Shown: positions 1 to 10,947 of the stretch, piece after piece
Layout: each line of letters opens with the position of its first letter
Numbering within the stretch: position 1 is the stretch's first letter
Assembly (NCBI RefSeq): GCF_000699445.3
Contig: NC_067200.1
Coordinates: 5,720,950-5,784,949, forward strand
Origin: Schistosoma haematobium
Lineage: Eukaryota > Platyhelminthes > Trematoda > Strigeidida > Schistosomatidae
Direction of reading: 5' to 3'
DNA: 64,000 nucleotides
Made by a program: the position numbers and the translations under genes
Notes under the pieces: model-generated
The model's database searches: none
Told to the model about the DNA's origin: nothing
What the model saw: the letters and a program-made list of their open reading frames with translations, nothing else

Positions 1-1119
1 TATTAACATTGCATCAAACTAGTCAATTCAACATTGACAATTGCGTGTTCAATAAAATTGCAATATATAACATTTTGAAGAGTTTTTCCGTTCATTTAAT
101 TAGTGAATATTGCGTACGAAAGAGTGATTCACAGTGAAGATTTCATTTTATTTACTTAGGGTTACCTATATATGTCTTTTGTAAACAAGTCATTGTAGTA
201 CATCGTAACTTGCCCAGTGAAAATAGTATAGTGAAAGAGTGTGAAATGAAATCTTAATAGTTGAATTCATGATAATCATGTACTCCCTAGTCAATAGCTT
301 TCATACTAAATTAATATCACTTTGTACATTGTGTAATATGTAACTAAACATTTGATTTGATGCGTAATTACACCATTATTTCTTTCATCTTATGTCTCGA
401 ACTGAGACTCCAATGCAGCAAACCAAACTTCCGGGTCATGGGTGATAGAAGTTACAGGTCGTCAGAGTCTATTATATTAGTACTGTTCTTATGGTTATCC
501 GTCATTTCAAGTTATTGCCAGAATATTAGATATTGAAGAATATCAATATGAAAATGTGCGACAGACGTGGACAGATAAGTATTAGACTCACCGCAATCAG
601 CTTCTTTGAAAGATTTGGCCTCGATTGAAAAGTGTTCGTATTTTTGGGCTCACCAATTGTTGTAGTGTGGCGTGGAGTCACGGTTGACTATGATCACCAC
701 TACAGGAATGTTGCGTACCAGATATTAGATGGCAATTGGAGGTTGTAGTCGAGATGTATTTGTTGGCGATCTCGTGGTATCGAAAGAATACCGAGATCGT
801 GCCAAAGGAGTACAAGCGGAATCACTGAGCAAACTTAAGTGCATGCAAGGTCACAATCAACGGAAGGAATAATGTCTTTGGTACAGTTAACCAAACAAGT
901 ACAGCAAAACAATCACTGGTACAATTGGTTATAATAATAATTGTTTCAATTAGACCAACCTCGTTCTCTTGATAAAAGTAGGTCACTACACATTCACGAC
1001 AGTGGAAGCTGAACATATTCTCACTCGTTCACCAAAAATTGAATTAAACGATTCTTTTCTCGAAATGTTCTCAGATGAATATTGATCTGTTTTGACAACA
1101 GTTAACACTCCTTTCAGTC
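1..1119. other. No gene recognised; AT-rich flank
   Basis: No coding frame with family motifs, no splice-consistent exon chain and no clear repeat boundary were seen here. The right end may be the decayed upstream part of the plus-strand Gypsy fragment that becomes readable at about 1120. Confidence 0.4.
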
Positions 1120-1715
1120 GATTGAAATGCAATTTCCTCCCATTCGGTTTAAGTTGCTCTGTAATCATATTTTAGAAAGTGATGGATAATTCTGTCAGTG
1201 ATCTTAAAGTTGTTGAAGTTTATCAAGATGATCTTACTGTTCATGGTTCGCATAAAGTAGCTCATGATCAGAGACATATAGCTTAATTACGTCTTTAAAT
1301 TGAGAAGAATATTACGGTGAATCCAGATACGTGTTTATTTTGTGTATCTAATTTCGAATATCTTGGATACCTAGTTGATGGTAATGGTTTTAGACAAGAT
1401 ATGAAACGACTGACTCCACTGGCAGATATGCCCTGTCTAAAAAGTCCTAAAGAACCATGTTCACTAATGGGTGCTGGTCAATACTATTCCCGTTTCATTC
1501 CTAATTTTTATTGCCGTGCAAATTGTTTATTTAATATTTTGACATCCAATTCATTCAAATGGGGTGAGGAACAAGAGTCCTGCTTACGAAGTCTGCTAAC
1601 TTTTCTTCAAGGTGATTCTATCCTTCGAACATACTCCCCTAGTGTACTTTCTATACTTATTACTGTTGCATCATCTGTGGGCATTGGCGCAGTTTTGGAG
1701 CACGTTCACAATTGA
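1120..1715 (+). pseudogene. Decayed Ty3/Gypsy reverse transcriptase fragment
   Basis: This is a relic of a Ty3/Gypsy LTR retrotransposon pol gene (RNA-dependent DNA synthesis). In order it shows an LPFGLS block near 1134, a YQDD active-site box (usual YxDD) near 1228, then the C-terminal palm/connection with FEYLGYLV, YYSRFIPNF, the FKWGEEQE tether region and IGAVL. The frame holds at least one stop near 1284, so it is a pseudogene. It belongs to a different copy from the minus-strand Gypsy at 2438-10947, because the strand is opposite. It is interrupted by a foldback/SINE block at 1716-2313 and resumes as an RNase H piece at about 2340. Confidence 0.8.
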
Positions 1716-2098
1716 TTGATCACAAGGTGGTGATCAGTGTCATGTGTGTCAAGTCCTTATTAGTGCAGATCGAATGCTTTCGACTAAGTTGCAATGTGGC
1801 CGCTAGTATAGGTGACTCGACGCTGCGTGCACTATATCGAGATTAGATGGTGGTTGTAAATAACCAACAGGAAACCCTGGACTCGGGCTTCGTGCTACTT
1901 GGCACTCGTCAGCAAGGAGTACCTGTAATCTTCAGGAAACTGATGCTCCCTGTCAGATCCGATCCCGTGTCACTTAGCTTCACAGTCAGAGAAGTTACCA
2001 CTGAGCTATCCTGTGCGCATTGCAACTTGATCGATAGCATTCGATCCGCGCTAATAAGGACTTGACATACATGACATTGATCACCATCCAGTGATCAA
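1716..2098. repeat. Foldback/MITE-like element with about 82-bp inverted arms
   Basis: The left arm (1716-1797) and right arm (2018-2098) are inverted copies of each other with several mismatches. The outermost 40 bp start TTGATCAC and carry their own small palindrome (TGATCAC...GTGATCA). A minus-strand SINE-B sits in the middle (1843-2009). A second copy of the foldback lies at 59281-59440. No coding capacity is visible, so it is non-autonomous if mobile. The class is not determined. Confidence 0.6.
1843..2009 (-). repeat. SINE-B copy inside the foldback element
   Basis: Read on the minus strand, it begins ATAGCTCAGTGGTAAC (Pol III box A-like), has a box B-like GGGATCGGATCTG stretch and ends in a CAACCACCATCTAA tail. 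The hammerhead-like part is degraded: the motif matching CTGATGAG reads CTGACGAG. It is homologous to the copies at 2147, 53516 and 59073. Confidence 0.65.
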
Positions 2099-2313
2099 TT
2101 GACTGTGATTACGTCTCAGTTCTACAGGAGGTCGTCCGAAGCCTGGATAGCTCAGTGGTAACATCTCTGACTGTGAAGGTGGGTGACACGGGATCGAATC
2201 CGCCAGGAAGCACCATTTCCCTCAAGATTACAGGCACACCTTGCTGATGAGTGTCAAGTAGTATGAAACCCGAGTCCAGGGTTTCCTGTTGGTTACCTCC
2301 AACCACCACCTAA
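2099..2313 (+). repeat. SINE-B copy with linker; hammerhead-like core
   Basis: A 48-bp linker (2099-2146) joins the foldback arm to SINE-B (2147-2313). The SINE has a tRNA-like head: box A ATAGCTCAGTGGTAAC and box B GGGATCGAATCC. Next comes CTGATGAG at 2244-2251, a stem-loop GTGTCAAGTAGTAT, GAAAC at 2265-2269 and a CCC/GGG hairpin. This is the order of a hammerhead ribozyme core: CUGANGA, stem II, GAAA, stem III. Stem I pairing is weak on inspection. There is no A-rich tail. Confidence 0.7.
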
Positions 2314-2335
2314 AGTAGACAAGTTATCTGTATTT

Positions 2336-2437
2336 CATGCAAATCTACTATTGCTGAACAAGGTTAGTCACAAACTCAGCAAGAAGCATTAGCTGCGTTT
2401 TAGGCTGTTAAAAGACTTCATAAATATTTCGTGCTTC
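2336..2437 (+). pseudogene. Gypsy RNase H fragment (continuation of 1120-1715)
   Basis: The readable frame contains the Gypsy RNase H signature QQEALAAF followed by AVKRLHKYF, with two in-frame stops. It is the natural downstream continuation of the reverse transcriptase fragment ending at 1715. It stops exactly where the LTR repeat begins at 2438, which suggests that the minus-strand Gypsy inserted here. Confidence 0.65.
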
Positions 2438-2751
2438 TAGGTAACCCTCGTGCTATTGATAGAAGAAACCAGACAAGTAGTGAATAGGTCTTTATTTAGA
2501 TCTTCGCGCAGTCACAGTGGAGCAAGGGATTATTTGTTCAGACAAACAAAGCCTCTCAACATTCAATATAAGATTATAGGAAATATAACGCTTATACAAA
2601 ATAAAGAAGTGAATGAATACTTGAACTGTACTGTTTCGACATATGCTTCGTTGTTTGAGTTGAACTCTTAACCGACCAACCTAAGCTGTTACATTAGCTT
2701 TCCCTCAGAATCGACTACCGTAGGAACGTCGGTTCGATTAACCTACCTATC
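2438..2751 (-). repeat. 3' LTR of the Gypsy element
   Basis: This 314-bp segment is identical to 10634-10947 except for two substitutions near 2706-2709 (CTCAGA against CCCACA) and has no indels. On the minus strand it carries an AATAAA signal in its distal third. In element orientation it lies downstream of integrase. Confidence 0.88.
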
Positions 2752-4384
2752 AAAAAAACCTTAGTTCTGTTTTCTCAGCCCAAGACAAAATTATCAACTC
2801 GCTCACTGTTTGACTTCTAATCAATGACGACTGACTCCGTCGGCAATCAACGATAGCCCATGGATGTCTCTTCATTTGCTAGCCCGTCACCTTATTTCGT
2901 AGCATGTGATTTCTTCTACAACTACCGCTGACGGTTTGCTACGTGCTCACAAGAGAGTGTGAGAATGTGGAACAAGAATATCTGAGGACATGCCACGAGC
3001 GAGCTACCCAACACCATGTTGGTGAGGTACAGTTTTTCCATGCTCAAACCGGCTATCAGGTGTTTACTCACCTGCCTCTTGAGTCGCCCTCAAGTAAAAA
3101 GTAAAGAAGAATCTACTTCAAAGGTAATGGTGAAAACCAATAAAACCTGAAGAACTGCTCCACTGCCTGCATAAAATAATAAGATACAAAATTGAAATAC
3201 ATAAATATAATTGATAATTGCTCGGTTCCACGTAAGTGAATAGCCTCCAGAACAGATTGGTATTCTGGAAGGAAATAGACATAGTGTAGACATCTTGTGT
3301 TCAAAATAGTAATAAAACAAAAACTATATGAGTTATTGACATAACATTTTTTTATAACGCTAGTGTTAAGTTCCAGAATTTTGTATGGACCACTAATAAT
3401 AATTGGTTTCACGTGAGTATAGCCATGACATTCATATAGTCAGTTCAATGTTATGATTACTTAACAGTTCCCTTATAAGTTGTGTTTAAAATTAGGTATG
3501 TGGAACCAATGCAGCTAACATAGGAACATTAAAGATAACGTACTATAATATATATTCATGGTTATTGATTTTGAAATGTTAGAAATTTAAAAAAATCCGA
3601 ATGGTGCCAACATAACTGGGTTATATGATCACAATAAAAAGCATGCTGCAGGAAAACTGCTTAACTTATTGCATAATTTTTCCAAACATAAAAAAATGTT
3701 GAGAACCTTAATGAGTACTTGGCCATGGTTTAATCCAAAAATTTTTGTCTAAAAACCACTTATTAATAATAGTATCGATCGTATCAAGCTACTAAACATA
3801 TCTTCAACGGGAAACTCTTTAGAAGTAGTTCATATGGTATATATATACCCACTCTAAGTGAAAAAAAAAAATATATATATAAGAAGTGATGCAAACATAG
3901 TTAACTAACCAGAAAAAGAAATTATAAAACTCTCCTGGGTTGCTTTTTGAATTCACTGTTATTGCCAGGGTTAGTTTATGGGTTCCTAGTACATGCTCAC
4001 AGGGAATTTGTTCTGTTTCTTTCCAACTTTTTTTACTTGTCTACCCTTTTTATGTTTTTGATTAATATCACCCAGCAATTGTTAGAGAATACCTAGCTTA
4101 TGTATCCAGTATTTAAAAAAATTTGACATAACACTAATATATCAAAAGTAAAAGATCTGGGGAGTTGTGGGTAGTATAATATCGCAAACTACTTTTCTGG
4201 AATGTTTTTGTTAATTAACTAAAATAGGCGAGACGGTATGAGGAAAAAATCGGTGGTTAGATTTTATTCAGCCAAAACTGTCAATATCCTTGACTGACTA
4301 ATCGGATATTCCCAGCTAACCGTTTTGGTCACTTGTAAAGATTAATCGTTTTTACATGTCGATTCCGCAATTGTTTTGTCAGTT
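2752..4384 (-). other. Gypsy 3' interior, no coding region recognised
   Basis: This 1.6-kb stretch lies between the integrase end and the 3' LTR. No env-like, chromodomain or other reading frame was recognised in any frame. It could be 3' untranslated element sequence or later insertions. Confidence 0.4.
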
Positions 4385-5990
4385 AAACGGTCTGACAACA
4401 CGTATGGTGGTCAATGATCGAGATGAGCCGGTTTTAACCTATCAATACTTACGGAGTCGATATTTCCATGTCTTTCTATTATGAAATATTTAGATTTTCT
4501 CGAGACGACTTTGAAAGGATCTTCAAATGGAGGGCTAAGCGGTGCTTTTATTTTGTCACATTTTATCCAGACGTGCGTGCAATTGCTTAGGTCTTTAGGT
4601 ACATATATGGCGCGTTATTGTTCACGAGTATTAATTGGCTTAAGTTTGGACATATGGTCGCGTAGTTGATCTACGTAATATTCTAAATTAAGTTTTTGAC
4701 CGTTAGTATTAGGGTTAATAAATTCACCTGGTAGTCTCAGAGTTGTTCCGAAAACCAGTTCCTCAGCTGAAAACTGTGCGTCAGTTTTGACATATGTTCG
4801 TATTCTCAACATAACTAACGGTAGGAATTCTGTCCACTGATTGGGGTTTGAGTGAGATTTAAGGGTGGTTTTTAGCTGATGGTGAAAACGTCCCATCATC
4901 TTATTAGCCTGAGGATAATATGCAGTGCAGCGTATCTTATTGGAGCCTAGACGTTTAGCCAAGTTATAAAATAGTTCGGATTCAACTTGCGCTCCTCTAT
5001 CCGTCGTTATTTTATGGGCGTACCGAAAATGGTTACCCAGTTCTGCATGAAAACCTTTGCTACTGTTTCCGCTGTGATGTCCGCTATCGGGATGGCTATA
5101 GGGAGTCTGGTGAATCGATCTATGCATGTAAAAAGATAATTGAAACCGTTTGAACGTGGTAAAGGACCTACCAAGTCGATATGCACATGGGCAAAACGTG
5201 CATCTGGTTGCGAGAAAACAACTATGGGTGAATTTGTGTGACGATTAATCTTTGATTGTTGACATGCTGAACACTCTCTAACCCATTTGTGTACATCCTT
5301 CTGTAAATTCGGCCATATATATCTGGCATTGATTAGTTTTGTTGAAGCTTTTGCGCCAGGATGAGACAAAGAATGAAAGTTATTATATATCAGCTTTCGC
5401 ATATTTTTGGGAACGAAAGGTCGCGGCATTGCCTTGGTCGTGTCACAATAAATTAGAATACCATCGATAGGTGATGGGAATTGTTTTAAATTAAGACTTG
5501 AATTGTTTGTTTTAAGTAGGTTTTGTAATTCTAGGTCCTGCTCTTGTTCGTGTCTCAACGTTTCGAAGTTTACTGTAGACTGCTGTAGCACGTTCATTTC
5601 TAGTCTGGATAAAGCATCTGCCGCCTGATTGTCCTGACCTTTGACATGTCGGATATCGCTTGTGAACTGTGATATATAGTCAAGATGTCGGGCTTCTCGA
5701 GGTGAGTATTTATCAGCTCTCGCTCTTAGTGCATTCATTAGTGGTTTGTGATCCGTAAAGACTATAAGTTCCCTGCCTTCTAACATGTATCGAAAGTGTT
5801 TAATGTTCGGGTAGATTGCAAGAAGTTCTCGCCTGAAAGTAGAATACCTTGTCTCTGCTGGAGCGAGTTTTTTTTAGAAGAAAGCAATTGGTTTCCAGGC
5901 GTTTTTAACCAGTTGGTTAAAGGTACCACCTACTGCTTTACCTGAAGCATCGGCTGCAATTAAACGGACCTCCATTTTGTAAATGCGCTC
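4385..5990 (-). pseudogene. Gypsy RNase H-integrase, frameshifted, catalytic Glu lost
   Basis: The gene would degrade RNA in the RNA:DNA hybrid and insert the cDNA. Reading leftward: connection/RNase H with AADASGKAVGG and KLAPAETRYSTF, then TDHKPLMNAL and AADALSR. The integrase follows with an H2C2 zinc finger (HSLSHPG...CSACQQ), HIDLVGPL (first Asp), ITTDRGAQ (second Asp), and a third block reading PQANKMMGRFHHQL where the family has Glu before RFH, so the DDE Glu is Gly here. The C-terminus keeps the GPY/F-like SPPFEDPFKVVSR and IDRLKPAHLD. There is a frameshift between 5007 and 5127 and a TAA at 4617-4615. Confidence 0.85.
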
Positions 5991-5994
5991 TTCA

Positions 5995-8345
5995 CCTTAG
6001 AAACCAATCAGAATGGGGCGGGAATCATTGTATCCGCCATCTTTGTAAGCAATGGAGGTCGGCTTTCTTCGTTCTGTGTTTTTTTCAGCCACTTGTTTTG
6101 TGTAGCTATGTAATTTAATGTATCAATGTGCTAAAATGTTAAAGTTTATGCAATACTCTAAACGTTGGAGCAAAATTTTTCCTGATTTTGCTTTGTTTCC
6201 TGGGTTTTTCCTGCTACTACTGAAGTCAATGTATTTCTTCAGCTAAGCTGGCTAGTACTAACACAAGACCTTATGTTTTAAAATGATAATCGTTTATGTT
6301 TTACCTTGTTTTCCAGATATCCAAAGCCGAAGTTCGTTTTTATTTAGCTAAAATAATTGTTGCTGCCGCCTGTGACTCTCACTGGTCGCTTGTTCGTTCC
6401 TAACTGTCCTTTATGATGTTATCGGCAAAATGAAAGGAAACAATCTGTGGTTTTTAATTTTCTTCAGTATTATGGACAACACTATCCCACCAACGAGTCA
6501 AACTAATACTGAGTGCCCAGAAGTAGGGGATATCAGTATTGATTTCGAAAGGACCCAGACTACCGACAACTACAGATGAAGTCACAGATGCTACGAATCT
6601 ATTGCAGAGGGTTTGTTATAAAAAATATGCCATATAGCAGTAGTAGACGAGTTGTTCTCATTACGTCGTGCGTTAAAGCAAGCTTAACATTGAAAAGCCG
6701 GAAATCTGCTACTAGTGTGTCGTGTATGTTTGCTGTTTTGGCCATAAAAGGAGGCCGAAGAGTCATTATCAGGGAGTAAAAAGGTAATTAACTGTTATTA
6801 AGCTGACTTTTTTATAGATCATATTTCACCACTCCCAAATTTGTGTTTCTTTATGGTATGATGTGAACTGGTACCTAATATGTTCACCCTTACGATGAAA
6901 AGTACCTGCAAATTTTCACCTTCATATTCGCATTATTTTTGGACAACTGTCTTCCAGTTTGAGTGCTTCGTATGCCCCGAGAAACTATTTCTACAACATT
7001 CGTAGTTCCAGTATAACTTTCCCACGCAGTAAGTTCAAATTAGACTCTAGTCTTTTAAATAAGCCTGTTAAGCTAATATCCGTATTCTCTATTTCAGTTA
7101 ATCGGTGAAGACATGTACCACGTGCATATGCTGTATACTTCCATTTTACTCTAATTCTAAGTGTTATATCTTCTGAAAAATAAAATTGCTATATGCAGCA
7201 AATACAGACTTTTTTGTTTTGATGGAGATAAGGGGGTTCATGGGATTTTTAGCAGGACTGTAGTAATATTCTCACTCAAAAGCTAAGTGAGTGCGTAGAC
7301 CAGTGTAGGGTACCATACGGGGTGCATTTGAGTTACTAGTGTTCCATTAGCGTGGGTAGAGGCATTGCTTGCTTATCATATGGCATTTGAATAAGAAGCT
7401 ATGAGACTAGACGCAAGTACGGTTAAGATGTGTAACGCGTGTCCATCCATCAGCTGCCGTGACAAGTGGTGGTTAGAATAAATTATGAGAGGATCAGAGT
7501 CTGTAGGTTTCCCAAGAAAATAACGAAGATATTTACTAAGTCACTTAGATTTACTACATATGAACTAGGTGCTGAGAGGCTCGTGTATCACAGGTTTCTT
7601 GCAACGATTAAGTAGATGAAACAAAGTAGCATTAGATTTAAAAATTTATTCAGGAACTTCCATTAAAAATCGAATATCAAACAAAGGTTTAAACTAAGTT
7701 CCCGCGTCTTACACCAAAAATACTTAAAGCTATCAAATAATGTATGACAGCAACAGTACCAAAGACATTTTTTCCTATTTTTAATCAGACTGATTTGAAT
7801 CGGTATACTCATTAGAAACAGGCAGCACTACTTACTAAACTGATCTGTTTCGTTACAGGCTTCAAGCAATATACTTAAGTATACCATAATTCTTTCGACT
7901 AAACTGAATTATACGACAACCAAGAATACTAAACTAAGCAAGTGTTGTAGTTATTGTTTCATTTGCACAGACATGTTGCTCAAAGTAGTTAAGTGCACAT
8001 AATTCAGCCGATAAAACCAAAACATGAAATATAGGCCAGTCGAACTTACCTAACAGAAGACAAAGGATATATACTGCTTTGAGACTGAAGACAAAAGTCA
8101 GTTGTTCATAAAAACATAGCTTACAGTACAACAAACCTTCCTTCAGTAACATTATGCACTGACGGTCCATCTGCAATTAATCAATTATGAGATTAAACTC
8201 ACAATGACTTGGGATATCACCCCAGCGTGTAATGAATGTACAGTGTAACGCAGTCAGACGTGGGGAATACAAATTAAAAACAGAGCAAAATTAACAACAT
8301 AATCTAGTTATTTAATTAAAAATACATTATGAAATGACAAAATCT
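5995..8345. other. Unidentified 2.35-kb insertion inside Gypsy pol
   Basis: Sequence between the end of the reverse transcriptase palm (about 8346) and the start of RNase H (about 5990) does not belong to pol, and about 60 codons of the connection region are missing. A decayed plus-strand frame at about 6470-6780 can be followed for roughly 100 codons with shifts and stops. It begins MDNTIPPTSQTNTECPEVGD and resembles nothing I recognise. No inverted termini or target duplications were found by eye. Confidence 0.35.
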
Positions 8346-9110
8346 ATGTTTACTTGAACTCACAGATGACCCTGGGCGATACATTAAGTTTACATGGTTG
8401 CGTTGCGGATAAATTCACCCGAAGCATCCACCATCAAAGCCATTGTGACCGAGAAATTCTAGAGTTCAAACACCGATAACACACTTACTTTAATGTATAT
8501 TCATTCCATGTTCATCCAGTCTTTTTAACACTGCTCATAGATGCTGTTTGTGTGATTGCAAATTGGGGCTGGCACTTAACAAATCGTCTATATACACTTG
8601 TGCTAATGGCGTTCTTGAAGTAGGTTATCCATGAATATTTGAAATGTTTGTGCTGCATTTCTCAGGCCGAATGGCATGCGTACAAACTAGAACAAGCCAA
8701 AAGGTGTAGTAATAGCTGTCTTGAGGATATCTTCATCAGCCACCGGGATATGGTGATATGCCTTGACTAAGTCAATCTTAGTAAATATGTTCATACCCTG
8801 TAAACTGTTTGTGAAATATTGGATATGCTGTATTGGGTACCTATCAGGTACGGTTTGACGGTTAAGGGTTCTGTGATCAACGCACGGTTGTCAATCGCCT
8901 TCACTCTTCTTTGGGACCATATGCAAAGGGGATGCCTATTGACTATCAGAGGGACGGATAATACCCAGTTGTAGCACATGGTCAAATTCGGCTCTGAAGA
9001 TTTTGAGCTTATCTGGTGCTAGTCTCCTGGGTTTTACTAACACAAGCGCACCTTCGGTTTCAATAACATGACTTACTTTTAGTTTGTCCTGAAAAGGCTG
9101 TGAGGTTGGT
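8346..9110 (-). pseudogene. Gypsy reverse transcriptase, several stops
   Basis: Reading leftward from the protease: LVKPRRLAPDKLK, an [15 protein letters not shown] block (catalytic Asp), ITTPFGLF and MPFGLRNAAQTFQ, then VYIDDLL at about 8600-8578 (the YxDD box), followed by LEFLGH and MVDASGEFIRNATM. All core reverse transcriptase blocks are in order. Several in-frame stops and at least two frameshifts prevent a full product. The gene breaks off at about 8346 at the unidentified insertion. Confidence 0.8.
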
Positions 9111-9494
9111 TTAGTTTGGAAATTCCGCGAGTATATCTTGGAATTTCGCTGTTGTTACTGAAGGAGTTTGAATCAAGTTAAGAGATGTGATGTGAATTTC
9201 TTTACCTTTCGTGTAATTCGGAGTTTCTTTCAGTGTTAAGCGTCGTTTCCTAGTGTCAACTAGAAGTCCGTATCTCTCTAGAAAGTCCACCCCCAGTATT
9301 GTCAGATCTAAATCGGCTACAGTGTAAACCCACGGGAATTGCCTCCTGATCCCCAAATCTAGTATTAAATTTTTCTGCCCAAATGTCGCAATTTTTGTTC
9401 TATTGGCAGCCTGAAGTGTAATTGATGATGTTTCTCGACTCAGCTCAGTTTTATTTTGAGGTATGATACTAAGAGCAGCGCCAGTATCTACCAA
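9111..9494 (-). pseudogene. Gypsy aspartic protease domain
   Basis: This domain cleaves the Gag-Pol polyprotein. The frame shows the retropepsin signature VDTGAALSIIP and, about 60 residues later, LTILGVDFLERYGLLVD, which matches the ILG(V/M)DFL flap-to-C-terminal motif of Gypsy proteases. The 127-residue stretch is open. It is broken off from the nucleocapsid part upstream by stops around 9530-9560 and runs towards the reverse transcriptase at its left end. Confidence 0.85.
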
Positions 9495-9553
9495 GAAATT
9501 CTGGCCAGAGTTTCTGTTTCTGATAAAACAAGAGACTGTTTAGGCGCCCCTCC

Positions 9554-9820
9554 TCAGTCGTCGCGACCTGAGGAGGGGTTACTCGTTTCCCGCTTTCTTG
9601 GAATTTTGCTTAGGCCAGGCGCTTGTTTGCATGCATTTGGTTGAGTTGACACCAAACTTGCAGTGATACCAACATAACTGCCCAGATTGTCTGGCATTTG
9701 TGGCCATTTTTGTGACTTGGTTCGTGGTCGTTGTGGTGACCTACTCCTGTTTCTATGACCCATTTGCATTCTTGAGACAGCTTCAGTGAGACATTTAACA
9801 CTCGCAATGAGTCCTTCCAT
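9554..9820 (-). pseudogene. Gypsy nucleocapsid-like basic region with Zn knuckle
   Basis: One frame gives an arginine-rich stretch (HRNRSRSPQRPRTK). The neighbouring frame gives CWYHCKFGVNSTKC, which matches the CxYHxxFGxxAxxC knuckle seen in many platyhelminth Gypsy Gag proteins. A frameshift therefore separates the two halves. Its expected role is packaging of genomic RNA. Confidence 0.65.
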
Positions 9821-9915
9821 GACTGGGTATTTTGATTGTTCTTCTTTTTATGTGTGATTTATCCGGCCTGATCCAGTTGGAGGACCTCTTTCCATTGTTC
9901 TATCGGCTATACACG

Positions 9916-10434
9916 TTAATGAGATAAGGAGGTTTCGGGATCTTGTGCATCCAAACATTGTTGGACGTAGCATGGGAGAGCTTGTATCCATCCTTGTTTT
10001 AGGACTGCTTCACCTACTTTATTGTCACTCACAAAGACTTGGAGGTGACGTAAAAACTGTGACGACCTATCACCAAGTGTTTCTCCCTGGAAAAGCCTTT
10101 GGATTCTTTGACTGTCTGATAATGATAAACGGTTCATTATCCCTCGTCTTAAGATGGTGTATGGTTGTGGTGATGGTGTACTTAAAATCAGGTCACGGAC
10201 TTCTTTGGCGACTGAAAGAGGGGGGATAAAACATAAGTCTCTATAGCAGATTCCTTCAGATTTGATATTGTGTCTCGTGAAATAATGCTCTAGTTGAGCA
10301 AACCACAACTCAGGATCACTACAATCAAATTCTGGAAGTCGGATTTTCGTAGTCATAACAGTGTCTATCTCCACTGGTGACAAATCCTCCAAGTTTTGGG
10401 TTTGTATTGAGTCTGACATGATGTATGTGACCAA
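9916..10434 (-). pseudogene. Gypsy gag (capsid) fragment
   Basis: This 172-codon open frame contains features typical of Gypsy Gag: KIRLPEFDCSDPELWFAQLE near residue 31, KEVRDLILSTPSPQPY near residue 77, and an RLSLSDSQR...GDRSSQFLRHL block. It lies 200 bp inside the 5' LTR in the expected position. The stop at 9916 cuts it before the usual C-terminal part, and the nucleocapsid region follows in other frames. Confidence 0.78.
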
Positions 10435-10633
10435 TAAAGTAATAAAATTAGAACGATAAATGGTTACTACAACACGAATGCCTTAAAATAAAAGAAAAAT
10501 AAATTATTTATATACCCAACTTAGTTTACGGATAATCAGAAGGTCTACTTTTACGACTAAGTAAAAAAAATAATATCAATAAAAAAAGTGGGGTTAAATT
10601 TGTGTTCAGTAGGGCTCGCCAGTTTCCTTTCTG

Positions 10634-10947
10634 TAGGTAACCCTCGTGCTATTGATAGAAGAAACCAGACAAGTAGTGAATAGGTCTTTATTTAGATCTT
10701 CGCGCAGTCACAGTGGAGCAAGGGATTATTTGTTCAGACAAACAAAGCCTCTCAACATTCAATATAAGATTATAGGAAATATAACGCTTATACAAAATAA
10801 AGAAGTGAATGAATACTTGAACTGTACTGTTTCGACATATGCTTCGTTGTTTGAGTTGAACTCTTAACCGACCAACCTAAGCTGTTACATTAGCTTTCCC
10901 CCACAATCGACTACCGTAGGAACGTCGGTTCGATTAACCTACCTATC
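10634..10947 (-). repeat. 5' LTR of the Gypsy element
   Basis: This is a direct 314-bp repeat of 2438-2751 at a constant offset of 8196 bp, with two mismatches. In element orientation it precedes gag. Promoter function is expected from position only. A TATAAG string and AATAAA are present on the minus strand. Confidence 0.88.

Larger units (their letters stand above)
2438..10947 (-). mobile_element. Ty3/Gypsy LTR retrotransposon, 8.5 kb, inactivated
   Basis: Two direct repeats of 314 bp flank an interior that reads, on the minus strand, gag (10434-9916), nucleocapsid-like Zn knuckle, aspartic protease (9494-9111), reverse transcriptase (about 9110-8346), RNase H and integrase (about 5990-4385). 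That is the Ty3/Gypsy gene order. A candidate primer-binding site (TGGCGAGCCCTACTGAAC on the minus strand) lies just inside the right LTR. An unidentified 2.35-kb insertion separates reverse transcriptase from RNase H. I found no target-site duplication at the repeat boundaries. Confidence 0.88.

Noticed and set aside
6576..6779. 67-codon plus-strand open frame in the Gypsy insertion
   Set aside because: It overlaps a different decayed frame (from about 6470) that reads more like former coding sequence, so this frame is probably a shadow.
10646..10867. 73-codon frame repeated identically at 2450-2671
   Set aside because: It is a chance frame inside the Gypsy LTRs, duplicated because the LTRs are identical there.
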